From NCBI GenBank assembly GCA_964019695.1, contig OZ026522.1, forward strand, positions 57,436,811 to 57,500,810: 64,000 bases of DNA. Direction: 5' to 3'. The notes beneath the pieces are model-generated. The model worked only from the letters and a program-made list of their open reading frames with translations, was not told the DNA's origin and ran no database searches. This DNA comes from Loripinus fragilis (Eukaryota; Mollusca; Bivalvia; Lucinida; Lucinidae). Numbering within the stretch: the first letter of the stretch is position 1; every line of letters begins with the position of its first letter. Shown here piece after piece: positions 21,386 to 32,716 of the stretch. The position numbers and the translations under genes were made by a program.

Positions 21386-23433
21386 GGTTTCTATTTCCTT
21401 AATTATGGTAATTGATCCCTTTTTATCCGAATCAAGGAGATTTTAACGTGATGTTTAGGCTCGTGTATTTCTGTGGTTTATTCCAAGCGCTGACCATTAA
21501 CAGGGTGTGAAAACGGTAGTTTGTTACCTAATCGAAAGGATTAAATTGTAGGTGGTCACACCACGGGTCTGATTGTGTTAGTGTGGAATCAGTAGCCAGT
21601 TTATTTACACTTTATCGGCACGCGTTCGATAATTGAGAAAATAACATGAACATTCAAAATGACAACACTGCAGATACCGTTTGACAAGTTTGTTTCTTTG
21701 GTTTAAATGGAAAACCCTTGATCTACGATCTATATATAACATTACTTAACATCATTTTTCAGTTATTGTGACGGTGTGCCGCGGTCCCTGCGCACTAGGC
21801 ATATATAGCACACACGGATAAAATTACTTAATGTACACCCACCTCTTTATATACATGTAACGGCGATGCTTGACTAACTTTATTGTTCTGTACATAGCAC
21901 CTTCCAATAGATGACATCAAAATATTATTCAGTATAGATTAGACATGTGAATGGAACGACTGCCAAACATTTCCTTTTACAGGGAATTGCTTCCGTCCGC
22001 CAGAATATTCTAGTCGAGCGATATGAATTATGACTATTTTATCACCAAACAATTATTTCACCGTTGACGGATAGACACAATGCACAATATAACTATTTTC
22101 ATCATGTACGGGCAATTAAATTGGAGATGAACTTTTATGCTATTGTCATCTATTATATCTTTATACAAGAAAATTTGCATAATCAATACATTAACACAGT
22201 TTGGCTATTTGTGATGACACATCCAAAAAAAAAATGCACTATTATTGAGGCTCACAAATAATGGACGCAGAATTTTTTATCTACGGTTTTATGAATTTGA
22301 TAAGTTTTTAGGACATCCTTAATGGAATTCGCAACAATGGGTATTTCTTTATAGCTTATATTAGGTATACCCCTTCAAATAACTTTCATATTTTTTTATC
22401 AAAATGATAATTCTCAACATGGTATTAACCTCGGTGAGGCAATAAGTAAGTGAGTATGACCAGGAAACGTCACAATCACACACTGCAGACCAATCCAAGG
22501 CACCGTGAGGAAGAGACAATGAAAATCACAACCATTAAGAGTATAGAAAATGTACTTCCAGTAGTACGAACTAGAATATAATCAACTGACGAGAGTTTAA
22601 ATAGTCATTATAATGAGGATTTTTGTCCCGAAGTACAACGTCCTTGCTGTTAATATAAAATCACAGTGATCAGTGAGGAAGTTAACGGAGAAAGCAGAGG
22701 ACATCCTATTTATCTGTGAAATATAACTTTTTTATATTTTCAGGGCTGTGAAATTTTACTTTTTCTAAATATACATTATATTTAATCAATATTTTCCTAT
22801 ATTCCATTTCTTTGTATATAATTAAAAACACAGTGACTATCACTTATATAGATAGCTGTTTTATTGGCTTAATTAACTCCAATTATACGACTCTTGGGTC
22901 TGCACTATAATGTGACTTATTTGAAACCTAAGCAAATTGTACAGAAGGCATATAGGATACAAGTTGGATACAACTTTTCAATGTGACTTAATATGTTAGG
23001 TGTTAAGTATTTTTTGTGGTGGACCGTAGGTCTGACACAACTAGTTTAAGTTAAGACCTTTTTATCTAAAAATCAATTGGTCAATATAAAATATCTGACC
23101 AGTTCATCAATGTTCATTGGATTAGTTTGCATATTTTATTTCGCGATCTAAAAGACCAAGGTCGAGCGTGATATGTAAATCTACAGTCCAGCTCAAATCA
23201 CAACAATCATATAATTTAGAAAAGTGTAGATTATGGCGATTTGGGCGCAAAACATGTAAATATTGAGAAAATATCCATAATTAAAGTGAAATACTATTTT
23301 GGGCTTTGGTATATTCAGTATCTACTAATGTGTTGAATCGATAAGTATACCATCGATATAAAGAAGATTTTTTTTTTAAAAAAAAAAGTCAAACGAAATA
23401 TAGGCCTTTTTATTCATTTTTTACTTTCTGCAG
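21386..23433. other. No gene seen; candidate location of missing exons
   Basis: AT-rich sequence with a PLE tail scrap at 22445. The 5' exons of the minus-strand MULE-like gene could lie here or farther up, but no GDS-type block was found. Confidence 0.45.
22445..22520 (-). mobile_element. Penelope-like 3' tail fragment (family 2)
   Basis: taagtgagtatgaccaggaa, then acgtcacaatcacacactgc and gaggaagagac match 24007 and 44418. Only the last 75 bp or so are present. Confidence 0.6.
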
Positions 23434-23628
23434 GGCTTCCTAAATCCCCCAACGATGAGGTCGTCCCCAGATCCCTGAAAATAATAACCGGTGCTTCCCA
23501 GCTACATGAAAACAAATATCCCTTATTTCCAGATCCCCCAAACCCCTGGGCACCACACCCAGACCCTCCGTTATATCCAATGTTTCTTTCAATGAAGGAC
23601 AGCGCCTGCATGGTTCCAATGTACTGCG
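23434..23628 (+). CDS. Putative internal exon of an unrecognised protein
   Basis: A pyrimidine-rich tract (tttttactttctgcag) ends at 23433, and a donor G|GTAAGCG starts at 23629. Between them are 195 nt, open in the frame starting with CTT at 23436. It encodes about 64 residues rich in Pro, including LPKSPNDEVVPRSLKI, PLFPDPPNPWAPHPD and LYPMFLSMKDSACMVPMYC. GC content is above its surroundings. The exon would be symmetric (phase 1-1). I do not recognise the protein and found no partner exons, so the gene could extend far on either side. The minus-strand frames over the same bases are shadows. An isolated pseudo-exon cannot be excluded. Confidence 0.55.
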
Positions 23629-24006
23629 GTAAGCGTTTATTGCACTGCCTTTATTACCCTGATTTCTCACTGGGCAATAAAGCGTCTCTCCTATGTTGCT
23701 ATGGTGGTCGAAGCTGACTAGAATATTTACAATAACTTAATGATAATATCAAGCTTCTGGAAAAGTATCCATCCATTTTATCTTCGCCACTTATCTTTTT
23801 TAAAAAATATTTCTTGTTATATTTTTTCTTGTTTATAAGGTAGATGGAAGTGTTAATGCAACTTTCATCCCAAAACAAAATTTAAACTTTTGTTTTTATC
23901 AGAAACGAACTGCAAAAACAAGCAGCCAATGGTTTGCTTAAATCCCTTTCTGTACACATAAATGATGTCATGAAGCATTACTATATTTAGAAAATACATT
24001 AAAATA

Positions 24007-24640
24007 AAAGCGAGTATGATCAGGAAATACCACAATCACAAACCGCAGACCACCCCATGGTACCGCGAGGAAGAGCCGCTCAACCATCACGAAATTATTT
24101 TCTGGAAGACAAATTAAGCAAAGCAGCCAGCTCTCTCTTCCCTATCAAGATGATTGCAATACTAGAATGGACATAAAGTAACGTGCAACAAAACATAGAA
24201 CAATTACAGACTCCCACAATGGGCGTTACAATAAACAAAAAGTCAACAACAACAGAACCACCGCCTTAGAACGGACGGCAGTCTAAGCCACCGGGGGGCT
24301 TAAATGCATTTTACTGGTACCAAATCTTCGCCCTAGATTCTGCTGTTGTAGAAGTACAAGAAATGTTCAGCTCGCATGGAGGCCATCTAACTAATGCAAT
24401 GTATCATCATGGAGAAACGCTCTAATCAAATTAACACACCATGATGAAACAAAGAAAATGGCTCATGACTCACAGATAGTCAGAGCTGAAGAAAACCTCA
24501 AGTTGAGCCACGGTGGGTTCAGCTGCAGATAAGTATCAGGCACCAACCCACCGATTAAAGCTTTACGTCATAGCCGTCATAGAGTCTGAGGCTTTAGTGC
24601 CTCTTAACAGGTATTGGATCACTGCAATAAGAAAATTATG
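24007..24640 (-). mobile_element. Penelope-like element 3' end (family 2)
   Basis: On the minus strand the last codons of a PLE frame (GTKASDSMTAMT, then stop, near 24570-24610) are followed by the tail. The tail includes aaccgccttagaacggacgg, ccaccggggggcttaaat, accagctctctctt and the end agcgagtatgatcaggaaat near 24009. Reverse-transcriptase sequence upstream is missing. Confidence 0.65.
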
Positions 24641-25394
24641 CAGATCAGATTTTTATATTTCTTTCCACCTGGGATTGAATTACTCCACCCACTTTTTTAT
24701 AACATAAGGGTATGACAGTACTGGAAGTTGCCAGGTACAGGCTTTAATCGATATATCAATATGATGGTTTACGAGTGATTACATATATAATGGGCTATGC
24801 AAAATCAGAAGAAATTTTAAAATCTGTTCATAATCATGATTTTAACAAGTATATGAACTAGCACTTGACAGTGATTATTTTGGTATATTGATGGGTGTTT
24901 TCAAATTGTAAAAGAAGAGCAAACATCACTCTTATATTTTTGTTATACTTATCTATAATAAGCTATTGAACAAACAATTTTAATGGTGCAAAAGATTCTT
25001 CGGCTTGGCAAATACTTATTTTACCTTAGCTAATAGAACTTAACAGCCTCTAATTCCAAGCTGATTGCGCGCTTAAATTTCAGCCAGTGTCATGTACTAT
25101 GCTCTATTCAAAGTTATGTATCTTGACTGAACTAAAACCTAATGGTTTAAGTTTTATATCAATTAAACCTTTCAAAAGTTATATACTTATGGTGCTGTAA
25201 ATTCTATATTTGTAGAGATACAACCCATTTAGAACTACGAACATAAAAATGCCCCTCGTAATTCTTCCAGTATTAAATGCACGCATCAAGTCCTGCCTGC
25301 CAGATTCGCATTTCTGAGGACTACTGGTGAGATTCATCATTCTGGATGCCACTTCCAAAATGTCTAGACAAGATCCACAACGCTTATGTTGGAC

Positions 25395-25600
25395 AACTCC
25401 GTCAGTTTAGGGACCAATACATTCCTCAACCAGATAGTTTCTGGGCCCCAACAGATAGTACCACCAACCCAGAGATTACTACATGTACTTACTCTTATTT
25501 GGCAGTCAACATTCCAAGCTAGTAAATAATCACAGGCCACTGTCGGCCCACAAGAGAAACGCCATTTAAATTGCGGTTTGATAGTGGGCCGATTCTTTTG
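25395..25600. mobile_element. GGCCCAC / AAACGCCATTTAAA element
   Basis: cggcccacaagagaaacgcc, atttaaat, tgcggtttgatagtgggccg form an imperfect palindrome. The same core is a perfect palindrome at 34427-34456. The 89-codon minus frame here is an artefact. Confidence 0.5.
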
Positions 25601-25700
25601 TGTTCGGTCTTTTTTGTTGTTGTACAGTACCAAGTGTCCTGTCTAGTTTTGCAATTATCTCACTAAGAAACAGAGAGCTGGTTGCTTTAATTTAATGACA
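25600..25700 (+). mobile_element. Penelope-like tail fragment (family 2)
   Basis: gtaccaagtgtcctgtctag, then caattatctcactaagaaac, agagagctggttgctt match the plus-oriented tail at 60255-60835. Confidence 0.55.
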
Positions 25701-25825
25701 GTTATATCATACATGGTCCCATAAATGATATTTGCCTGACAGTCTTGTTCAAGGGGCCCAGTACCCACTTCTTCAGCATGTACTTATAAGCAAATCCTGG
25801 CCCTGAAGTTATGAAACTTTTTTCA

Positions 25826-25990
25826 AGCTCAACTCAACTGAGCGCGAATTTTCAACTGCTTACCACTGACAAATGAAGAAGTTTCTTGGTTTAAGTCTCT
25901 GAGATGTTATATTTATCATGCTAAAAATGTTAAAATGCCAACAATCGTTGGCATTATAACATTTATGAGCAGCTATGTTGAGCATGAAAA
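25826..25990. mobile_element. MITE with ATGCCAA hairpin, copy 3
   Basis: The left arm caagctcaactcaactgagc, the spacer gaagtttcttggtttaagtc and the hairpin aatgttaaaatgccaacaat / cgttggcattataacatt are as in copy 1. Confidence 0.75.
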
Positions 25991-26091
25991 AAGTTTTATA
26001 ACCTTGGGGCCTGGATTCCTTTCTTCAAATGGCTAAATGTTAACTTTGGTTGAGGAGTAAGAAATTTAAACCACTAGGCTCAACATTTTAA

Positions 26092-26625
26092 AAGTAAGTA
26101 AGGGTCCAAAGATCTGGAATCGGTACAATCAAGTACCACACCTGACCCAGGATACCAATGGGAAAGTGATAAACTCACAGATAGACACCACAAAAGAGAG
26201 CCAAAAGGTCAGCCCTTTCCCAGCAGGTGGCCACAAGGCACATACAAACAGACGCGGACAAAGGCATCGCAAACACAAGACAGAAAAGACAAAAAAAGAT
26301 CCAAAAAAGAAGTACCGCCTTGGAACGGTCAGTAAAATATTTTACTGAAGGGCTTAAACCGGTTTCATGGCGCCAACCTCACCCTTAATTCAGAAGTGGA
26401 TCAAGACACACAGCTATTTGGTTTGCATGAGAGACCCCTCACTTATCATTGTATCATCTCCTAGAACATATAAATCAGATATAACAAGGAGATAAAGCAA
26501 AGATAAGGAATCAACAGTAAATAAAACTGAATATCGGAGCAAAAGAAATCCATAAGGTAAACCCCGGTGGGCCCCACAAACAGCCAAAGCATCAGGCCCC
26601 TACCATCTCATCAATAGATAAGTCT
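26092..26625 (-). mobile_element. 3' tail of the minus-strand Penelope-like element (family 1)
   Basis: This follows the PLE stop codon on the minus strand and ends at a run of AGTAAGTAAG (plus-strand reading) near 26092. Its hallmarks recur elsewhere: gtaccgccttggaacggt, aaatattttactg, agggcttaaaccggttt and aagtaccacacctgaccca. The same tail appears at 34142, 36836, 59495, 61377, 61690 and, inverted, 62970. Open frames in it are not genes. Confidence 0.75.
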
Positions 26626-27320
26626 TTAAGTCGGAACTGTCATAGAGTCTGAAGTCCGACCCACTGGCGTGCAATTAAAGAGAAAAGCAAAGTTGCCAAC
26701 CGTGATTGGGTTGACCACTAAGCATGCAGTCTGTTGCAATACATTAATTTTATAGCCAATCTTTTTATCATGGGAAATTGTTTTAATGAACTACGCTGAA
26801 AAATTATTAGAGCCAACCATCTTCTTCAATTTATACACCAAGTCACCATAGAAACCAGGTTCCGAAAGTCCTTGGCACAATAGAGATTTAAGTCCAACTT
26901 GGAATTTAGATATCAAATCATAGTATCGTCTATAAAATTTGAATTTTTTTGCGAAGTTTATGATACTGAACGCATTGTTTAAGAAGTTTCTGAGTTAACA
27001 ATGTATTGTGAGTGTTGAAGTCAGTAACATAGCTAGATGCTCTCTAAACGAATGAGTTGAGAGATATAGACTTAATAGGATGTAGAGCGAGGAACATCAC
27101 CGTCTAAAATGGGAAATTGACAATATCAAAATCAAAGTCGTCACGTTTATCATAAATTTTGGTAGAAACAATATCATTAGAAATTGACAAATGCAATTCT
27201 AAAATGCGGCTTCTGCATCAGACGTATTTGCTTTCTTAAGTTTGAGCTCTAAAGGGAATATTTGACCTACCATATTGTCAAAATAAACATTATTAATGTT
27301 TAAAACATCGTCCAGATATA
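26626..27320 (-). pseudogene. Penelope-like element, C-terminal part of reverse transcriptase ORF (broken)
   Basis: Minus-strand translation in shifting frames gives a Penelope-type product. The catalytic YLDD box sits near 27305-27316. It is followed by DNMVGQIFPLELKLKKANTS, then a stop, then KFYRRYYDLISKFQVGLKSL, GLSEPGFYGDLVYKLKKMVG and a terminus TSDSMTVPT ending in TAA at 26626-26628. Several frameshifts and stops make it dead. PLEs are retroelements whose reverse transcriptases are related to telomerase. The 3' tail follows directly (26092-26625). I recognise the family from conserved blocks, not from a search. Confidence 0.8.
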
Positions 27321-27607
27321 AACTTTAAATTGTTGTGTTTTTTAATTAAAAAGGTGATAATTTTATCACCATGAAAGTTTTATTGACTAGTTGAACATCA
27401 AATGTTTTATAGATAATTCGACAGACAGGCAATTATTTTTCATGGCCAATATTCAAATACATGACGCACTGCAAATCGCCAGACAATATGAAATGGTAAC
27501 CCACCATTCAATCATATTTATCTAGATTCTAATGAATAAGGGATTCATATCAATCAAGAAACATAGCTGCTCTGTGTTAACAATACCTGTTAATGTCCTA
27601 ATAGCTC

Positions 27608-27690
27608 CCAATGTGGACCAAGATCAGGACAGATCTGGGTCCAAACTGTTTGACACTCTGGTGGTTTTCCTTAAAGAATTTTTTGAAGAA
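27608..27690. mobile_element. Partial hairpin MITE (GTCGTCTGC family)
   Basis: The inverted core is tgtggaccaagatcagga / cagatctgggtccaaactg, followed by tttgacactctggtggtttt. The core matches the other copies, but the outer GTCGTCTGC ends are missing. It lies between the two divergent PLE fragments. Confidence 0.6.
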
Positions 27691-28370
27691 GATTTCTCTG
27701 TTCCTAATTACTTTAATAATACTTAAACTCCTATCAGTTGTTATAAATATAACAAACCTATTAGATCTACTATAGTCAACTTTGAAAAAATTGTTACCGA
27801 TATGGATATAGATTCCAATTCTCCTGACTCCTGAGATTGTCAAAATTCTATTTATTCATGTTATTATGTCATATCTGATTCTAGAGATCGCAACAACATT
27901 TCTAAAGGCCTAAATATAGATTTCCTTCTAATATTGACTTCCCTAAATGTCGTGGGGAGAAATTTCCGCTTCATTAAATGACTTCAGTAATTGTTGGTTT
28001 AAACGAGAAAATGTTGAGCCTGATGCCTTGAAGGAATGAAAAATTAACATTTTAAAAATTATTGATACTCGTATTTTATTTTACTCTTGTAATACAAATC
28101 TTTTACCCCCGAAACCTAAATCTTCTTTCCCTTACCTTAAGCGTGGTATTTTCATACGATATATGTTTTGGTTCCAGCAGATAAAGCCACTAACAATGTT
28201 GTTGTTTGACGTATTATGTTGATACTTTAAAACGTGAATGAACATATTGACACTAATGCCTATAAACAGCAGAATTCCCTGAATGTGAAGGTTGTTGTTG
28301 ATTGGCATGGTTGTTATACAGCCCTAAAATTTTGTGTCAAAGCTTAGGAAAATCAAGACAGGCTTCTGTT
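27690..28370 (+). pseudogene. Penelope-like element, N-terminal part of ORF (broken)
   Basis: Plus-strand frames give recognisable blocks of the region before the reverse transcriptase of bivalve-type PLEs: NKPIRSTIVNFEKIVTDMDI near 27745, then WFKRENVEPDALKE, TNLLPPKPKSSFPYLKRG, VLVPADKATNNVVV near 28170, and KFCVKA / ENQDRLL near 28335-28365. Stops and frameshifts are frequent. It runs away from the minus-strand PLE fragment at 26.1-27.3 kb. A small hairpin MITE (27608-27690) lies at its left edge, and an LTR-element remnant starts right after it. Confidence 0.75.
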
Positions 28371-28424
28371 AAAGTCAGTATCGTTTTGTTTATTAATCAG
28401 TGATGACGTTACCTATCAGTTTGT

Positions 28425-28515
28425 GTTATTCTAGCGTTGTCAATAAACATCATTTATTGGCACTGTGTTTTGTGTTCATTGTGGAATTAACAATGGAAGC
28501 AGAGCAAACAAAATG
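28425..28515 (+). other. Possible LTR end and primer-binding site of the gag element
   Basis: A possible poly(A) signal (caataaac, about 28440) and a stretch ending in gtgtttca-like sequence precede acaatggaagcagagc (about 28490-28505). That motif resembles the initiator-Met half-tRNA primer site of Copia-type elements. The gag-like frame begins about 100 bp later. The LTR start was not identified, so this is weak. Confidence 0.3.
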
Positions 28516-28598
28516 TCCTTTCAAGAGGGAATAAAATTTTGTATGTTATGTAACTGTGAAAGACATGTGGAATATAAGGAAAATGATTCTATTTAGAG

Positions 28599-29465
28599 AT
28601 GAGCAGATGGCAGCAGATGATGGCTAAATATATAGGTATTCCTACGTTGACAGAGTCAACAAATTACGAGCTGTGGAAGCTGCAGACACATGCTTGGACA
28701 GTTGTAACAGAACTGAGTAAGGAGAAACAAGCGGTTGCAGTGGCATTGCGTCTTCCAGAAGATGATGAGGGAGAACAAAGGAAAACGTATTTGGTGAACT
28801 GGAACTGTATGTACTTAACAGTGAAAATGGTATGAGTGTACTTTTTGAATTTTTGGACAGATATTTGTTGGAAGATGAGCTGATGAATAGTTAGAATAAA
28901 TTTGAAGATTTTGAGAAATTTGAAAGGAAACATGGGGAGAATAATAGAGGGTATTTTGCTGATTTTGATCTGAAATTCAGAAACTTGAAGCTTCCATCTG
29001 AGATTTTGCAATTTAAACTGTTCAGAATTGCAAACTTGAGTAAGCAAGAAAGAATGCTGGTTTTGACTGATGTGAACTTGCTGAAAAGAGAACATGTATC
29101 AGCAAACCAAACATTCTTTTACATATGGGAGATTAAAGAGAGGAATAGCTGGGACAGGGCCTGATGTTAGACTGGAACCAGCATGGAAGAAGTGGGCCAG
29201 CAGCGGCTACAGGAAGGGGTGCAATCAACTCTGTAAGATTGGGTGGAAGAAAAAGAAATTAAATCCTTTAGGGTCCGACGGAAAAATCTTATTATTCAAT
29301 TCATCAGGGTCCTACAGACATCTTGTAGCTGAATGTCAAGACAGCTGGGAAAACATAGTGAAAACGAAAACCAGTCAGTTTAATATGAAGTTGATGGGCC
29401 AGAGGGATGAAGATAAATTGAAGGATGAAGAAAATAGGAGTAGAGAGTCATTGGACTTTTGAGAA
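28599..29465 (+). pseudogene. LTR-retrotransposon Gag-like remnant
   Basis: The first open segment (28599-28835) has the Gag-like motif LTESTNYELWKLQTHAW, then TELSKEKQAVAVAL. The homology continues in another frame after a shift near 28795, with a stop near 28892, through blocks such as KFEDFEKFERKHGENNRGYF and LPSEILQFKLFRIANLSKQE up to about 29095. A third segment (29094-29462) carries the basic region and a damaged zinc knuckle: the His and Cys of SYRHLVAEC remain, but the first Cys pair is lost. Gag packages element RNA. The YELWK-type motif suggests a Copia-like or related LTR element. No pol was found, so it is a dead fragment. Confidence 0.7.
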
Positions 29466-29900
29466 GTGTGTGGTGTATCATTTGTTAACGAATAATTAGC
29501 TGGAGGAGTGACGCAACTGAAGATAGAGTTAAGAAATTTGAAAGCTGAAATTAAGGTAATAAAGGCAGGAAAATTAAGTACTGAGGAGACAGAAGGAAGA
29601 ATTTTTAAATCAAGAAAGAATCATTAAACAAGAGAATGAAGGACAACAGAAAGAGGTGGTAATATCGTGCAAGAGATAATTCAAAGCGTAATAAAGTTAC
29701 AGCAAGAGATAAAGCTTGCAGGGACTGATGGTTATGACAAACAAATCAACAAGAAAGAAATGAAGCTAAATGAAAATAACAGGACAAAGCAAATGCTATT
29801 TAAAAGCCAAGAAGGTCAAATTTAAGTTACAGATGACTCAAGAAAAGACAAAGACATCATCATGGATAAGTGAAAGAAACTGTAACAGAAATTTGATACA
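29466..29900 (+). pseudogene. Degenerate coding tail downstream of Gag remnant
   Basis: This purine-rich sequence has short frames rich in Lys, Glu and Leu (for example LKIELRNLKAEIKVIKAGK near 29520) and frequent stops. It may be a coiled-coil part of the same element. No reverse transcriptase, integrase or protease block is visible. Confidence 0.35.
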
Positions 29901-30664
29901 GATGAAGCTAGTCCAGTAAGACAGTGTTTTTGGTGGCCTGTGGGGAGGCAACAGATAAAATGATACGACTTTACAATCGACCATTGGAAACTGGGTTTTA
30001 AAACTTACACAACAGAAATGTGGTAATTGACATTTAAGAAGATACATGGAAAACTGTTACAAAATAACTTTCTAGTTCTATGTGTCAATCATATTCACAT
30101 TCCCGTTTATCATTTTAAACAGACATCCACTGATTTCAGCGATGAATTACTAAGCAATATTTCTTTTACCCTTTTACCCTAATGTCCACCGTTCAGATGG
30201 GAACTCGGCAAGCCTCGTTTCCTACTGGAACGGTGGGCCCTTGAGTTGGGATTTTCCTGTCCTCACTGAACACAAATGATGATTTCTATTTATCTCCCAT
30301 AGGTAAAAACAACTTAAACTTTTATCTGGTGTACGAGGAAAAGACACAGGATCACAGGCAAAGACAAGTACATAAAATAGAGAATACAATATAAGCAAAC
30401 AAACAAGCTCTCTCTTCTCAACGACAAAACAAGAAAGGCCACAAAGAACTTTACCACAAAACCAGAACCAAGCACAAGAAACCCACATGGTTTTGATTTT
30501 GACTTGACAATTTGTTTTCAAGTGAATAAATGAGCACTAGATACTCTTGTAGAAACTGGAGTACGTATTCAACTAAGTGTACTACATCAACTCAGCCAGC
30601 CTCAGATGAAAGACATAGGACAGTTCATGAGTTGTTGGTTCTTATCGCATATGTATCAAGAAAT
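29901..30664. other. No gene seen
   Basis: Mixed sequence. The segment at 30400-30435 (caagctctctcttctcaacg) faintly resembles PLE family-2 tail. Confidence 0.5.
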
Positions 30665-30850
30665 TTTTTAACTCTGCCTTTTTCTTTGCAAACAGTTTGG
30701 ACCCATATCAGGTCTGACAGAAAGTCGGGCCTGATCTGGATTCAAGCTGTTTGACACTCTGATTTTATTCCCAAACGAATATTTTGAAGAAAAGAAGAAA
30801 TGTTGAAAAATATCTGCAGACGACAAAAAGTAATGAATATTACCCAGCAT
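30665..30850. mobile_element. GTCGTCTGC-family hairpin MITE
   Basis: tttgcaaacagtttggaccc ... gggcctgatctggattcaag are inverted. tttgacactctgatttt-like sequence follows, and the end is atctgcagacgacaaaaag. Confidence 0.75.
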
Positions 30851-30899
30851 GCAGTGCACAACTATCTACTAGGACAAGAGGCATAACTTTTGGTATGAG

Positions 30900-31020
30900 A
30901 AGTCATCTACCTCTCTTCATTGAGTGTGTGAGCAGCGAAAGCGCAGATGCGCAAGCTTGTCTGAGCTTTTGGTGTTCTTATATGTGATAAGTACCTAAAT
31001 CTCATGAGCTGGCTCATTTG
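30900..31020. mobile_element. GCGCA-type MITE fragment
   Basis: gagtgtgtgagcagcgaaag, cgcagatgcgcaag, cttgtctgagcttttggtgt, then aaatctcatgagctggctca. It is a decayed relative of the 11032 element. Confidence 0.5.
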
Positions 31021-31974
31021 GTTTAATTTTATGGATTCTGCAATAAATCAACAGAAAGACTGAGAAGCCTAATCATAAACAAAGCTTTTATATTAAGATT
31101 GCGTGCTTTAATTAGTATCATTAATGCAAAGCAATAGTGGGAAAGCAGTGCTATCCGCGGTTTGGTTTCTTGTAGAAGGTACTCTTATGCAATTTAAACG
31201 CTAAACTACTAGTCTACTGCACAGTCCAGACCACGTGTCATACTTTTATCTATCAAGCACTTGGAGTACTGATGGGACATTACTTGCTGATGGGAAGCTT
31301 TGTGCCAATTTGATGCTTCCGTTCAAATGAACTGGTCATCATATTATGATTGCCATCTGCGAACATAACTGAATCCCTTGGATAAATATTCAACAGCAGA
31401 GCTGAGTATTACTATTTGATCGTTGATTGAAATGCAGTGACCTAAGTCACTATATATAATCGTGTGCCTTGTCTGCGCTTGTAAAAATAGTCAAGTTAGC
31501 ATATTTCATAATGCCACTATCCTCTACAAATAAACGAAACTCTTTAGGGATAATAATCTGCAGCATTACGAATGTTATTTGCATTAAGGATAAATTGTTT
31601 CCTGTCATTAATACTCATCGTATCACTCACATTTGAAGGTGCACGTTGAGTACCAGAGTAAAACGCCGATACTCTTTCTGGTAACACTGGAACGTTCTTT
31701 TGAGAAATTGGTCCCAAAACTGAATCGATTAAGCCATTTAAGCCGAATAGAATTTCCTATCTCTATCGATTGGACGAGTCTTTTTCAAATTTTAGGGGTG
31801 TTGGATGGTATTTTTCATTTTTAATCCAATTCTAATAGAACATTCTGTAAGCAAACAGTGGAGACCCTGATCAGACGCCTGTGTCTGTGTTGTTTGCCTA
31901 TGTCCCACAAAAAGGACGCTAGGCTTATATTGGTTAACGACACTTATGTAATGCTCTGGTACACTGTTGGGTTT

Positions 31975-32275
31975 CAAGTGCGGATCCAGAGGGGGGACAG
32001 GGGGTCCGGACCCCCCCTGGAAAATCACAAGTTACATGGGTTTCTATAGGGAATAAGAAATTGGACCCCCCCCCCCCCCCTGGAAAAAGTTGGACCCCCC
32101 CCCCCTGGAAAATGTTGGACCCCCTCTGGAACCTTAAAAATGATAGATTTGACCATTTGACTTCTGTAAAATAAGCTGAGGACTAAAAAAAAAAAAAACG
32201 TTGTCAGAGCTTGTTGTTAGTCAGTCTGACCTGGACCCCACCCCCTGACGAAAATTCCTGGATCCGCGCATGGGT
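31975..32275. mobile_element. GGATCCGCGCATG MITE with C-runs
   Basis: Left end agtgcggatccagaggg and right end attcctggatccgcgcatg. The interior repeats ttggacccccc with several long C-runs. Confidence 0.8.
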
Positions 32276-32656
32276 TTATTGTAGTTATGGCATTTGGTGC
32301 ATTACAAGTTTAAAGTTGAAGACTCATTAAGAATGAGCTAATATATACATCTGTGCTATTATTCCTATACACGGAAGGAGCTTAGAACCTTCAATTATTT
32401 CTTGAATCGTTTGTTGACTGACGAAACCCAAAATAATGATGTATGTAGTGTCAAGAGAGCCAATTAAGTGTCAATTAGGAGGAATTCTATCAACCGTAGG
32501 AGGAGCAACGTCAATTAGAAGCCTCTATTGGTCAAGTGAGACCAGTTAACCCTTGTCCTGCTGACTTACCTAATACACCACTTCCATATTCCACCCAGTA
32601 CAGTTACATGAATTAATCTTTTGCAGTGAAACTACAAGCTGCACGACAAACTGTGT

Positions 32657-32716
32657 GAATCCTGATCAGATGGCTTCTTCTTCAGAAGAATCCATCTGAT
32701 CAGGATCCACACTATT
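32657..32716. repeat. Hairpin (MITE core)
   Basis: gtgtgaatcctgatcagatg, gcttcttc / ttcagaagaatccatctgat, caggatccacac. Arms of about 25 bp. Confidence 0.8.

Noticed and set aside
23414..23670. Minus-strand frames of 65 and 76 codons
   Set aside because: The plus strand has matching acceptor and donor sites and a more protein-like composition; the minus frames are shadows.
28664..29095. 143-codon minus-strand frame
   Set aside because: Antisense to the Gag-like remnant; no domain of its own.
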